Assembly: GCA_003566215.1 (NCBI GenBank)
Contig: PXEJ01000166.1
Span: 1-7,367 of the forward strand
Direction of reading: 5' to 3'
DNA length: 7,367 bases
Source: Cyanobacteria bacterium T3Sed10_376R1m
GTDB taxonomy: Bacteria > Cyanobacteriota > Cyanobacteriia > Cyanobacteriales > Cyanobacteriaceae
The translations under genes were made by a program, and so were the position numbers. The notes beneath the pieces are model-generated. The model had not been told where the DNA came from and made no database searches. It saw nothing but the letters and a program-made list of their open reading frames with translations. This document shows, one piece after another, positions 1 through 6,301 of this stretch; positions within the stretch are counted from its first letter, which is position 1; each line of letters begins with the position of its first letter.

Positions 1-258
1 AAGTCTAAATGATTTTGATAGGGATCATCGACACGACTACTACTGAAAGGATTTGTGATGATAGCTTGTTGAACTGTCATTGTTATATTATTTTGCGTTT
101 GAGAGTCAGAAGTTAGGTATAAATACAATTGTAGGGTAAACTGTGCATCGTAACGGGCGGTATGGGCTTGTACTTTTTTAAAGTAAAGGTTATCTACTTG
201 TAAAAAAAATCGGCGACAGAGATTTCCTAGTTGATAGTTTTTTATTTTAGGATATTTT
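1..258 (-). pseudogene. DEDDh exonuclease, C-terminal part in the -1 frame, continues off the window
   Basis: Reading the minus strand one base back from the preceding frame gives an uninterrupted 86-codon stretch to the window edge. It begins KKYPKIKNYQLGNLCRRFF, which continues the CT-x-L-A of the upstream frame exactly as DEDDh exonucleases do (the ...YP-x-x-x-x-Y-x-L-x-x-L... segment). It then shows the Exo III motif as QAHTARYDAQ (H and D five apart), supplying the catalytic residues missing upstream. One extra base in the run of seven A (T 255-261 on the plus strand) would fuse the two parts. About 50 further residues follow Exo III, including NPFSSSRVDDPYQNHLD, a stretch I do not recognise; it may start a second domain. 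The break could be a true mutation, a homopolymer sequencing error, or slippage during expression. I label it pseudogene for the broken frame only. Confidence 0.72.
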
Positions 259-556
259 TTTGGGCTAATGCTAGGGTGCAAATAAATTCTGCTGAGGGAA
301 ATTTTTGTCGGCATCGACGAAAGCTGTTATTAAGAATGTTTTTATCGTGTTGGGCGTTGTGACAAATAATTTTCTGGTTAGTTAATAGATTGGTTAAGTC
401 GTTGATTATTTGTGTTAGGGGTTGATGATTTACTCTATTTGTTTTTTTGTCTCGTGTTTCAACGAAGGCTTCATAAACTAGCTTTCCTTGTGGATTGATA
501 ATAGCTATTTCTCTTAAGGTATCGCTTCCTTCTGTGTCTATGACAATAAATTCCAT
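242..556 (-). CDS. DEDDh 3'-5' exonuclease, N-terminal part (frame ends early)
   Basis: This 104-residue frame encodes the first part of an RNase T / DNA polymerase III epsilon-type exonuclease. Such enzymes remove nucleotides from 3' ends using two metal ions held by four acidic residues and activated by a histidine. Exo I is visible as IDTEGS with D7 and E9. Exo II is visible as CHNAQHDKNIL with D71. The frame then reads CTLALAQKNILK and stops, well short of the Exo III HxxxxD, so on its own it should be inactive. The missing half lies directly downstream in the -1 frame (separate entry). The start ATG at 554-556 sits two codons ahead of the first beta strand that carries Exo I, as usual for the family; only a weak GAAGA precedes it. 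The gene lies 198 bases downstream of the SWIM-protein gene on the same strand. Family assignment is firm; the substrate (DNA or RNA) cannot be told. Confidence 0.8.
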   Translation of the reverse strand: MEFIVIDTEGSDTLREIAIINPQGKLVYEAFVETRDKKTNRVNHQPLTQIINDLTNLLTNQKIICHNAQHDKNILNNSFRRCRQKFPSAEFICTLALAQKNILK

Positions 557-594
557 TCTTCATTTATTCTAGTTTTATTTATGATAGGGGTTTT

Positions 595-623
595 TGTGAG
601 ATGTGCGATCGCCCTTACTCACA
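595..623. repeat. HIP1 site inside a small inverted repeat
   Basis: TGTGAG (595-600) and CTCACA (618-623) form a six-base inverted repeat flanking the HIP1 core GCGATCGC at 605-612. It lies in the spacer between the SWIM-protein gene and the exonuclease. It has no T-tract on the minus strand, so it is not a normal intrinsic terminator for the SWIM gene. HIP1 octamers are over-represented in many cyanobacterial genomes. Confidence 0.5.
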
Positions 624-754
624 GATTATCGTAATGAAAACGACAAGCAAGGAAATCAATTTGAGGGAAAGTTGAGAATGTTTAGATGTCAATGTGCAAC
701 CTTGCTGATAACAGTCAAAAAACCGATGAAGATAATTGAGAAAACTTGCAGTGA

Positions 755-1585
755 TTATATTGTTTTCCGAACTCTGGTGTAAAAATCACTCATTACTTCG
801 ATAAAAGAACTATCTTGATGCCAAAATTGGGGATAATCTCCTGCTTTTTTGACCACAATGGCGGGAATGGCATTAGATGAATTATCGGGTAAATGCTCTG
901 ATATTCTTTTTTGCCCTTGCCAAAATTCTTTTTGACTTATCTTATTATTAGTAGTTACTAAGGTTGGTTTAGTATAATACGATTCTACTGGTTCTGGTGC
1001 TAAATTTTCCGTAGTCAACCCCTGAGATAAAATTTGTCCTAAGGTCGATTTCATTAATTCTTCGTGAAGTTTCTCCCTCGGAAGTCCACGCAACTCAAAC
1101 AATAAAAAAGGATCTCGATCAATCTCTGAGGCGATGAGATAATATACTCCTGCTATATGTTTACATGGATTAGACCAATCTGGGCAAGAACAATGTGTTT
1201 GAAAGTCATCACTATCGTAGGGAAGTAGGTGTAGTTTAAATTCTTGATAAAATGTTTTTTCGATATTGTCTGGCATTTCGTTCATTAACAATTTGCTAAC
1301 AAAACTCGCTCGAGAAGAAAGAAGTGCGATCGCCCTTTGCCAATCTTCTTGAGAAATGGGAGTTAGAGATATTTCTGTTTTGTATAAAGGTTCCTTATAA
1401 ACACCAAAATAAGGATTAACTGAACCTCTAACTTTAGCAGTGATTTTTCCTTTAGTAACTTTGTATTGCTTTATCTTACCATTATTAGCATAACTACGTC
1501 CCCGACTTAGTCTTCCCGAATCAGTAAAAGATTCTAAGGCTTCAATAAAAAGTTGTCCCCACCATGTTTTACTAAATTTATTCAT
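755..1585 (-). CDS. SWIM zinc-finger protein
   Basis: A 276-residue soluble protein with a SWIM zinc finger: C132-x-C134 followed by C141-x-H143 in the context CSCPDWSNPCKHIAGVYY, which fits CxCx(n)CxH. The N-terminus (FSKTWWGQLFIEALESF, then a RLSRGRSYANNGKI segment) is the usual beginning of bacterial SWIM proteins of this size. SWIM fingers bind zinc and are thought to mediate DNA or protein contacts. In bacteria such genes often neighbour SNF2-family ATPases; here the upstream neighbour is a Ski2-like helicase 258 bases away. Residues after about 190 are polar and low in recognisable motifs, but the tail contains the family-like FWQGQKRI segment. The ATG at 1583-1585 is chosen because the conserved TWWGQLF block begins at residue 7; no good ribosome site is seen. 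A HIP1 octamer lies inside the gene at 1326-1333. The family call is strong; the cellular role is unknown. Confidence 0.85.
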   Translation of the reverse strand: MNKFSKTWWGQLFIEALESFTDSGRLSRGRSYANNGKIKQYKVTKGKITAKVRGSVNPYFGVYKEPLYKTEISLTPISQEDWQRAIALLSSRASFVSKLLMNEMPDNIEKTFYQEFKLHLLPYDSDDFQTHCSCPDWSNPCKHIAGVYYLIASEIDRDPFLLFELRGLPREKLHEELMKSTLGQILSQGLTTENLAPEPVESYYTKPTLVTTNNKISQKEFWQGQKRISEHLPDNSSNAIPAIVVKKAGDYPQFWHQDSSFIEVMSDFYTRVRKTI

Positions 1586-1609
1586 ATTGACAATACAGAA
1601 TCTGATTTA

Positions 1610-1638
1610 AGATTACATATAATTTTAAATTATTTCAA
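1610..1638 (-). promoter_or_regulatory. Candidate promoter of the SWIM-protein gene
   Basis: On the minus strand TTGAAA (1633-1638) is separated by 17 bases from TAATCT (1610-1615), about 25 bases before the ATG. The -35 is good but the -10 matches the consensus poorly. The very high AT content makes chance matches likely. Confidence 0.28.
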
Positions 1639-1731
1639 AGATTTAATGGTAACAAGTTCACCTTTAATAACTTCAATTTTCACTTTATAGCAAATCCGCA
1701 AAAAAGAGTAAATAGGTGGTAGAGGAGGATG
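1630..1731 (-). pseudogene. Possible remnant of a short coding segment
   Basis: In the spacer between the helicase and the SWIM gene one minus-strand frame is open for 33 codons and ends with the protein-like stretch YKVKIEVIKGELVTIKSLK before TAA at 1630-1632. There is no ATG; a GTG at 1681-1683 could start only 17 codons. A TAG lies just upstream at 1732-1734. The alternating hydrophobic pattern looks like beta strands of a real protein tail, but the piece is too short to assign and could be chance. I do not recognise a family. Confidence 0.2.
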
Positions 1732-1739
1732 CTACATCC
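1727..1739. repeat. Small hairpin in the helicase-SWIM spacer
   Basis: GGATG (1727-1731) and CATCC (1735-1739) form a five-base stem with a three-base loop CTA. No T-run follows on the minus strand, so it is not a standard terminator. Otherwise the 258-base spacer 1586-1843 shows no clear terminator for the helicase gene. Confidence 0.35.
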
Positions 1740-1843
1740 GTACAGGTATTAGATTAAAGAATTAAAAAAGAAATATTTTAGCAGTAAAGATAAATTTGTA
1801 ATTTTTGATTTGTGAGAGCCCACCTTATTTAGTAAACTTTAAA

Positions 1844-4765
1844 TTAGATAGGAAAACGCTTCATTTTGTTAAAGGCATCCCTAGAATTATCTGCCAACTG
1901 AATATTAACCCCCGGCACTTGAGGGATTTGCCATAAAACATCAACGGTACGACGTAAAATTCGCACAATATCACCCTCATCAAGGGTAGTACTAGAACAT
2001 AACTCATCCCAAGTTACCCCCAAACACCAAGCCTCAGATAAACCAATAACATCAGGCTGTAAAAGTACGGGCATGGTTACATCTTGTCTTTTTTGAGCTT
2101 GGTTCAACTTTCGTCTAATTTCAGTGATTTCTTCTTCTGGGTTATAAAAAGCGGTGTCATCTATTTTTGCTAACCCTAAAGCATCTAATACTTCCCCAGA
2201 GGGCTGATAACCTACCCATGTATCAAAACGAGGGGGTTCACTAATTAGGGCAGTGATACAGGGTGCAAGGTGGTGAGGTGCTAAAAAGTCTAAACGGCCA
2301 GAGGTTAAACATAGGGCTAACCATAGCTCGTTTTCTCCTCGAATAACCGAGGCTGCTTCCCCTAACAATGCGGGTTTATTTTCCTTTAACGCCCCAAATT
2401 CTTGTAATACTTCAATCAGGGCTAAAAATTCTTGCCAATAATAAGAGCTATTGGATTTTACTTTTTGATATTGACTTTGAATTGTGGTCAATTCTTGTTT
2501 TAAGTCTTGACGCTTACGATTTGCCCTTAAAAGTTTACCGATTTGATCTACTTTATCTAGGGGATGTTGTTTAATTAAATTTTCAACTTCGGCAATTCTT
2601 TCTTGTTGACTGATAATTTCTTCATTAATAGGCATATACTCTTGAGCGTATTGAGAAATTAAACGACTCATTTCTTCGGTGGTTTCATCTCCTTTTGTTA
2701 GTTGCCCAGCGCAGATATTTTCTATGTCGGGCAGGTAAATTTTTTCGATCAGATTAGCGGGTATAGATGCAGAATTTATATCAACTATGTCACTAATAGA
2801 TGCTAAATACCAGTTATTGTCTGTGCCTAAACAAAGAAAGAATTCTTGATTGTTATGGGAAATTTGAGCGGTTAAAACTCCTTGGGCTACATAGGCATTT
2901 TTTTTGTTTTGTCTGTTGAGACTTAATATATTTCCAATGACTAAGGTTTCAAGAAAAGGTTGAATGGCTTGTTTTCTTTCTTGTTGCCAGTTTTTTTGAA
3001 ATAGTTTGAGAATTTTTTTCTCTTGTTTTAGTCTTTCTTTTAATTTTTCATAGGCGTTTAATTCTTTGCTGTTGTAACCAGCTAGGGCAATATCTAATCT
3101 TGTTAATTCTCTTGTGTAGGAAGTGATAGCTTCTTCTTGGGGAGTGAGTTGAATTTTGGCAAGATATTCTGCAAAACTTAGTTCTAGTAGTTGCTTGGCT
3201 TCTTGAATACTATGTTTTTGTAATAAATTTAAGACCATACCATAACTAGGAGTGAACCAACTGCGTAGGGGTTCGGCAGGGGCTTTTGCTAGTTTTGAGG
3301 CCATTAATGCTCCTTCGTAGGGGCTTTGAACGGTAACGACATAACCGACTTCGTCCATGCCTCTACGTCCTGCCCTACCTGCAATTTGTAAAAATTCGGA
3401 GGGGGTTAGGCTACGATGTCCATCATCTCCTCTTTTTCGGAGGGCAGATATTACGGTGGTACGGGCGGGCATATTTATTCCTGCGGCAAGGGTGGCAGTA
3501 GCAAAGACGATTTTGATTAATCCTTTTTCAAATAGACGCTCTACTAATTCTTTCCAAGCTGGTAATATTCCTGCGTGGTGGGAGGCGATTCCTCTGGTGA
3601 GGGGTTCTATTTGACTACTTCTAACTAATTCACTATTAGTTCCTAGAAAGGTGAGTATTTTTTCTTTTAAGAGGGGTTTTTCGGTTAAAAATTCGATAAA
3701 TTCTATGGCTGAGTTTTCTTTTTTGTTGATAAAGTTATTAATTTTTTCGTAGGTTATTTCATGTTCTTTTCTGGCAAATTCTATTATTTTGTCTTGTAAT
3801 TCTATATTTTCAAGGATGAGAAAGTTAAGTAGGTATAGAAGAATTTGTTTGCTTTCTTCTACGGATACTAAGTTTACGTAGTTAAGGGATTCTAAGGCTT
3901 GGTCACAGCCCCTGCGGCTGAAAATAATATAAATGGCAGGGAGCATTTTTTGTCCGTTTAGTTGTTGCACCAACCCTTTTATGGTGGGGCATATTTTGCG
4001 GTCAAATCTGCCTCTTTTGTTGGGGCGCAAAAGTTTTTTGAGTTGAGGGTTTAATTTGTCGGTTTTGTCTTTAAAAAGGTTTTGTAATCCTTTACTATGG
4101 CTGAAGTAAAATTTTAATGGTACGGGGCGAAAATCTGAGTTTACTAATTCACATTTACTAAATTCTCCTTGTTGAAAATGACATCTTCTCACGTGGTTTA
4201 TCCAGTCTCTTAGTTGTTCGGGATTTCCCACGGTGGCGGATAGTCCGACTAATTGAATGTTGGGTGGGCAATAAATGATTGATTCTTCCCACACTGTTCC
4301 TCTACCGGGGTCATTTATATAATGACATTCATCTAGTACTACGCTTTGGACGTTGCGAATTGAGGTACCAACTTGACCGATGGGGGTACTGTATAGCATA
4401 TTGCGAAAAATCTCGGTGGTCATAACGACAATGGGAGCATCGGGGTTGATCGATACGTCTCCGGTAATTAAGCCAATTTCAGCGTATATTCCTGTTTCGG
4501 GTATGATGGTTTTTCCGAATTTTGCTTGAAAGTCTCGAAATTTTTGGTTGGAAAGGGCTTTTAATGGGGTGGTGTAAAATACTCTCTGACCACTTTGTAA
4601 GGCTCTGTAAATGGCGTACTCGCCGATTAAGGTTTTCCCTGAACCTGTTGGGGCGCTGACTAAGACGGATTTCCCTTCGTCTAAAAATGCGATCGCATCT
4701 ATTTGAAAATTATCGAGTTGGTAAGGAAACAGGGTTTTAAAATCTAATTCTAAGGGAGTCATCAT
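1844..4765 (-). CDS. Ski2/Mtr4-like DEAD/DExH-box RNA helicase (ISE2-like)
   Basis: A 973-residue superfamily 2 helicase with all core motifs: Walker A APTGSGKT (38-45), Ia TTPLKALSNQ (65-74), TGD (101-103), DECH (145-148), SAT (176-178), motif IV IIFSRRGCDQA (280-290), motif V FATATLAAGINMPA (421-434) and motif VI QIAGRAGRRG (460-469). After a winged-helix-like region, residues about 545-605 and 695-775 are charged helical or coiled-coil segments that bracket a beta-rich part (about 606-680), resembling the stalk and KOW fist of the Mtr4/Ski2 arch. Residues about 785-965 match the helical DSHCT C-terminal domain. This architecture is typical of cyanobacterial homologues of the chloroplast helicase ISE2, so ATP-driven 3'-5' RNA unwinding in RNA processing or decay is the likely role. 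Two ATG codons are adjacent (4763-4765 and 4760-4762) and either could be used; no strong ribosome site is visible. A HIP1 octamer lies at 4689-4696. Length is normal and the frame is intact. Confidence 0.93.
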   Translation of the reverse strand: MMTPLELDFKTLFPYQLDNFQIDAIAFLDEGKSVLVSAPTGSGKTLIGEYAIYRALQSGQRVFYTTPLKALSNQKFRDFQAKFGKTIIPETGIYAEIGLITGDVSINPDAPIVVMTTEIFRNMLYSTPIGQVGTSIRNVQSVVLDECHYINDPGRGTVWEESIIYCPPNIQLVGLSATVGNPEQLRDWINHVRRCHFQQGEFSKCELVNSDFRPVPLKFYFSHSKGLQNLFKDKTDKLNPQLKKLLRPNKRGRFDRKICPTIKGLVQQLNGQKMLPAIYIIFSRRGCDQALESLNYVNLVSVEESKQILLYLLNFLILENIELQDKIIEFARKEHEITYEKINNFINKKENSAIEFIEFLTEKPLLKEKILTFLGTNSELVRSSQIEPLTRGIASHHAGILPAWKELVERLFEKGLIKIVFATATLAAGINMPARTTVISALRKRGDDGHRSLTPSEFLQIAGRAGRRGMDEVGYVVTVQSPYEGALMASKLAKAPAEPLRSWFTPSYGMVLNLLQKHSIQEAKQLLELSFAEYLAKIQLTPQEEAITSYTRELTRLDIALAGYNSKELNAYEKLKERLKQEKKILKLFQKNWQQERKQAIQPFLETLVIGNILSLNRQNKKNAYVAQGVLTAQISHNNQEFFLCLGTDNNWYLASISDIVDINSASIPANLIEKIYLPDIENICAGQLTKGDETTEEMSRLISQYAQEYMPINEEIISQQERIAEVENLIKQHPLDKVDQIGKLLRANRKRQDLKQELTTIQSQYQKVKSNSSYYWQEFLALIEVLQEFGALKENKPALLGEAASVIRGENELWLALCLTSGRLDFLAPHHLAPCITALISEPPRFDTWVGYQPSGEVLDALGLAKIDDTAFYNPEEEITEIRRKLNQAQKRQDVTMPVLLQPDVIGLSEAWCLGVTWDELCSSTTLDEGDIVRILRRTVDVLWQIPQVPGVNIQLADNSRDAFNKMKRFPI

Positions 4766-4775
4766 TATTGTTTTT

Positions 4776-4812
4776 GGTCAGAAATATTTGGTCAGGGCTT
4801 AATTTGCTGACC
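4776..4812. promoter_or_regulatory. Repeated GGTCAG/CTGACC elements before the helicase start
   Basis: TTTGGTCAG occurs twice as a direct repeat (4773-4781 and 4787-4795, 14 bases apart), and the inverse CTGACC lies at 4807-4812. On the minus strand the order is GGTCAG, CTGACC, CTGACC, ending a few bases before the ATG. The middle and distal copies can pair as a six-base stem with an 11-base loop. They would lie in the 5' leader of the transcript from the candidate promoter at 4820-4847. An operator or an RNA-level control (even self-binding by the helicase) is possible; neither is shown. Confidence 0.4.
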
Positions 4813-4819
4813 TATAATG

Positions 4820-4847
4820 ATTCTAACGACTTTTGCTCAGAAAACAA
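4820..4847 (-). promoter_or_regulatory. Candidate promoter of the helicase gene
   Basis: Minus-strand TTGTTT (4842-4847), a 16-base spacer and TAGAAT (4820-4825, five of six consensus bases) would start transcription near 4813, giving a leader of about 48 bases. The position between the petF terminator and the helicase start fits an independent transcription unit. Confidence 0.4.
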
Positions 4848-4852
4848 TAAAT

Positions 4853-4894
4853 AACTACCGATAGTTTTGTTGAACCTTTTCTACCTTTAGGTAG
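4853..4894. repeat. Two consecutive short inverted repeats upstream of the helicase promoter
   Basis: AACTA (4853-4857) and TAGTT (4862-4866) flank CCGA. CTACCT (4881-4886) and AGGTAG (4889-4894) flank TT, making a 14-base near-palindrome. Their centres are about 28 bases apart. They sit just upstream of the candidate -35, a place where activator or repressor sites occur, but they may be chance. Confidence 0.35.
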
Positions 4895-4957
4895 CAGATT
4901 CCCATTTAGACTCTTCTCTCGGTTTGATTTTGTGGTTGAGTGTGAGAAAAGAATTAC

Positions 4958-4995
4958 AAAAAAAAGCCCTAAACTTTTATTAAGGGCTTTTTTTT
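4958..4995 (-). terminator. Symmetric rho-independent terminator of petF
   Basis: Eight A and GCCCT (4958-4970), a 12-base loop, then AGGGC and eight T (4983-4995). The GC part of the stem is five pairs, extended by the A/T tracts. Because the arms are symmetric it can work in both directions. On the minus strand it lies about 65 bases after the petF stop and separates petF from the helicase gene. Confidence 0.85.
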
Positions 4996-5002
4996 CAAAA
5001 AC

Positions 5003-5042
5003 AATTAATTGCCCCTGATAAGGGGTTAGGTAACAATTAATT
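5003..5042 (-). repeat. Long imperfect stem-loop just after petF
   Basis: AATTAATTG (5003-5011) pairs with CAATTAATT (5034-5042), enclosing a second stem CCCCT (5012-5016) / AGGGG (5021-5025) with loop GATA. It starts about 20 bases after the petF stop codon and precedes the main terminator, so it would be in the 3' untranslated part of the abundant ferredoxin mRNA. A role in 3'-end protection or as an auxiliary terminator is inference. Confidence 0.5.
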
Positions 5043-5060
5043 TTTTTATAAAAAGGTTAA

Positions 5061-5393
<333 letters not shown>

Positions 5394-5426
5394 TTACTAT
5401 TTCAGTAAGCCTACTAAGAATAGTAA
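5394..5426 (-). promoter_or_regulatory. Nested inverted repeat in the petF leader
   Basis: TTACTATT (5394-5401) and AATAGTAA (5419-5426) form an eight-base stem; inside, AGTA (5404-5407) and TACT (5412-5415) form a second stem with loop AGCC. It lies 40-72 bases before the petF ATG. If transcription starts upstream it folds in the mRNA leader. If the alternative promoter TTGAAC (5446-5451) / TTTACT (5422-5427) is used, the repeat overlaps the -10 and would act as DNA. Confidence 0.5.
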
Positions 5427-5484
5427 AGGATAAATGATTATTCTGGTTCAAACATTAGTAATGAAATTCTTAATCCTTTTAACC

Positions 5485-5503
5485 ATAAGTTAAACTTATT
5501 ATA
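5485..5503 (-). promoter_or_regulatory. Candidate petF -10 with overlapping palindrome
   Basis: A perfect TATAAT lies at 5498-5503 on the minus strand. Overlapping its downstream end is a perfect 15-base palindrome, ATAAGTT-A-AACTTAT (5485-5499). No convincing -35 is found at 16-18 bases, so an activator may be needed or the site may be chance. A start near 5491 would give a leader of about 137 bases. Confidence 0.4.
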
Positions 5504-5622
5504 TAAAATAAGGAAGTGTTGAGGGAGTTTATATATTTGTTTTTCTAATTAAGTACGGTATATTGGTCTTTACAGGTTCGGTAATTATTACAAGTGGTCT
5601 TTTTTTTGTTTAATATTATACA

Positions 5623-6165
5623 TTAGTTAAACTTATTCTTTTTTTTAAGAGATTGGGACTTTTTAGGGATTAAGTAAATTAACCCTGAAGCGATGGTTAA
5701 TGCTACTGATACCCAAAACATAATTAGACCTATTTCTTGCCATAATCCGTCTAATGGAATGATTAAAAGTGCGATCGCACTTATTTGACTAATAGTTTTT
5801 AATTTACCCCAAACATTAGCACCTGAAATGATTTGCTGTTGAGGATTTACACGCCAACCTGCGATCGCAATTTCCCGTAAAATAATTAAGAACACTCCCC
5901 ACCCGGGGATAACCTGACGCTCGATCAAGACTAAAAGAGGAGCAATAACCAAGATCTTATCAGTAAGAGGATCTAAAAACTTTCCTAAATCGGTAACCTG
6001 ATTTAACTTTCTCGCCAAATAACCATCAAGCCAATCCGTTGCCGCCGCTATCAAGAAAAGAGAAAAACCTAGCCATTGTAAACCAACATCAATCTGATAG
6101 AGACAATAGATAATAGGAACAACAAGTATAATTCTAATAAAAGTAATGGAATTAGGAAGATTCAT
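5623..6165 (-). CDS. pgsA: CDP-diacylglycerol-glycerol-3-phosphate 3-phosphatidyltransferase
   Basis: A 180-residue membrane enzyme that makes phosphatidylglycerophosphate from CDP-diacylglycerol and glycerol 3-phosphate. This is the committed step to phosphatidylglycerol, the only phospholipid of cyanobacterial thylakoids and required by the photosystems. The CDP-alcohol phosphotransferase signature DG-x2-AR-x8-G-x3-D-x3-D is complete: D47, G48, A51, R52, G61, D65, D69, with D44 before it. The start MNLPNSITFIRI and the later LREIAIAGWR segment plus WGKLKTISQ are typical of PgsA rather than of phosphatidylserine or cardiolipin synthases. About five or six hydrophobic helices follow (roughly 7-24, 29-45, 71-100, 124-138, 146-166), with a lysine-rich tail. 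The ATG at 6163-6165 begins the conserved N-terminus; no clear ribosome site is seen. HIP1 octamers lie within the gene at 5771-5778 and 5861-5868. No terminator is evident after the stop. Confidence 0.95.
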   Translation of the reverse strand: MNLPNSITFIRIILVVPIIYCLYQIDVGLQWLGFSLFLIAAATDWLDGYLARKLNQVTDLGKFLDPLTDKILVIAPLLVLIERQVIPGWGVFLIILREIAIAGWRVNPQQQIISGANVWGKLKTISQISAIALLIIPLDGLWQEIGLIMFWVSVALTIASGLIYLIPKKSQSLKKKNKFN

Positions 6166-6194
6166 TCAAAACGTCAAATAGTTACAACCTTTAA

Positions 6195-6222
6195 ATTATA
6201 AGATTTGATCGGAGGCAATAAA
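6195..6222 (-). promoter_or_regulatory. Candidate promoter of pgsA
   Basis: Perfect TATAAT on the minus strand at 6195-6200, with a weak TTTATT (6217-6222) 16 bases upstream. Transcription would start near 6188, about 23 bases before the ATG. No terminator is seen between the sugar transferase and pgsA, so read-through is also possible. Confidence 0.45.
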
Positions 6223-6301
6223 TAAAGAAATCAACCATTCACATATTTATGGCCACTAATTCCACTTGACATATCTAAATATATTGATCATTAAATTCAA
6301 A

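Noticed and set aside
2368..2574. 68-codon open frame on the plus strand
   Set aside because: It lies antisense inside the intact helicase gene, has no family resemblance and no ribosome site.
3357..3614. 85-codon open frame on the plus strand
   Set aside because: It is the antisense shadow of the conserved helicase motifs V and VI region; its arginine- and proline-rich composition is what such shadows give.
4921..4957. Possible Yfr1-like small RNA (TCTCACAC on the minus strand)
   Set aside because: The conserved Yfr1 core ACTCCTCACAC is not matched and the required flanking hairpins are absent.
5581..5591. NtcA-type site at GTAATTATTAC
   Set aside because: NtcA needs GTA-N8-TAC; here the half-sites are only five bases apart.
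5488..5637. Exact 13-base repeat AGTTAAACTTATT at 5488-5500 and 5625-5637
   Set aside because: One copy is the end of pgsA; for AT-rich DNA a repeat of this length in about 7 kb is expected roughly once by chance.
6266..6294. Perfect TTGACA on the plus strand at 6266-6271
   Set aside because: At 17 bases it meets only CATTAA, and there is no plus-strand gene downstream; an antisense RNA to the sugar transferase is conceivable but unsupported.
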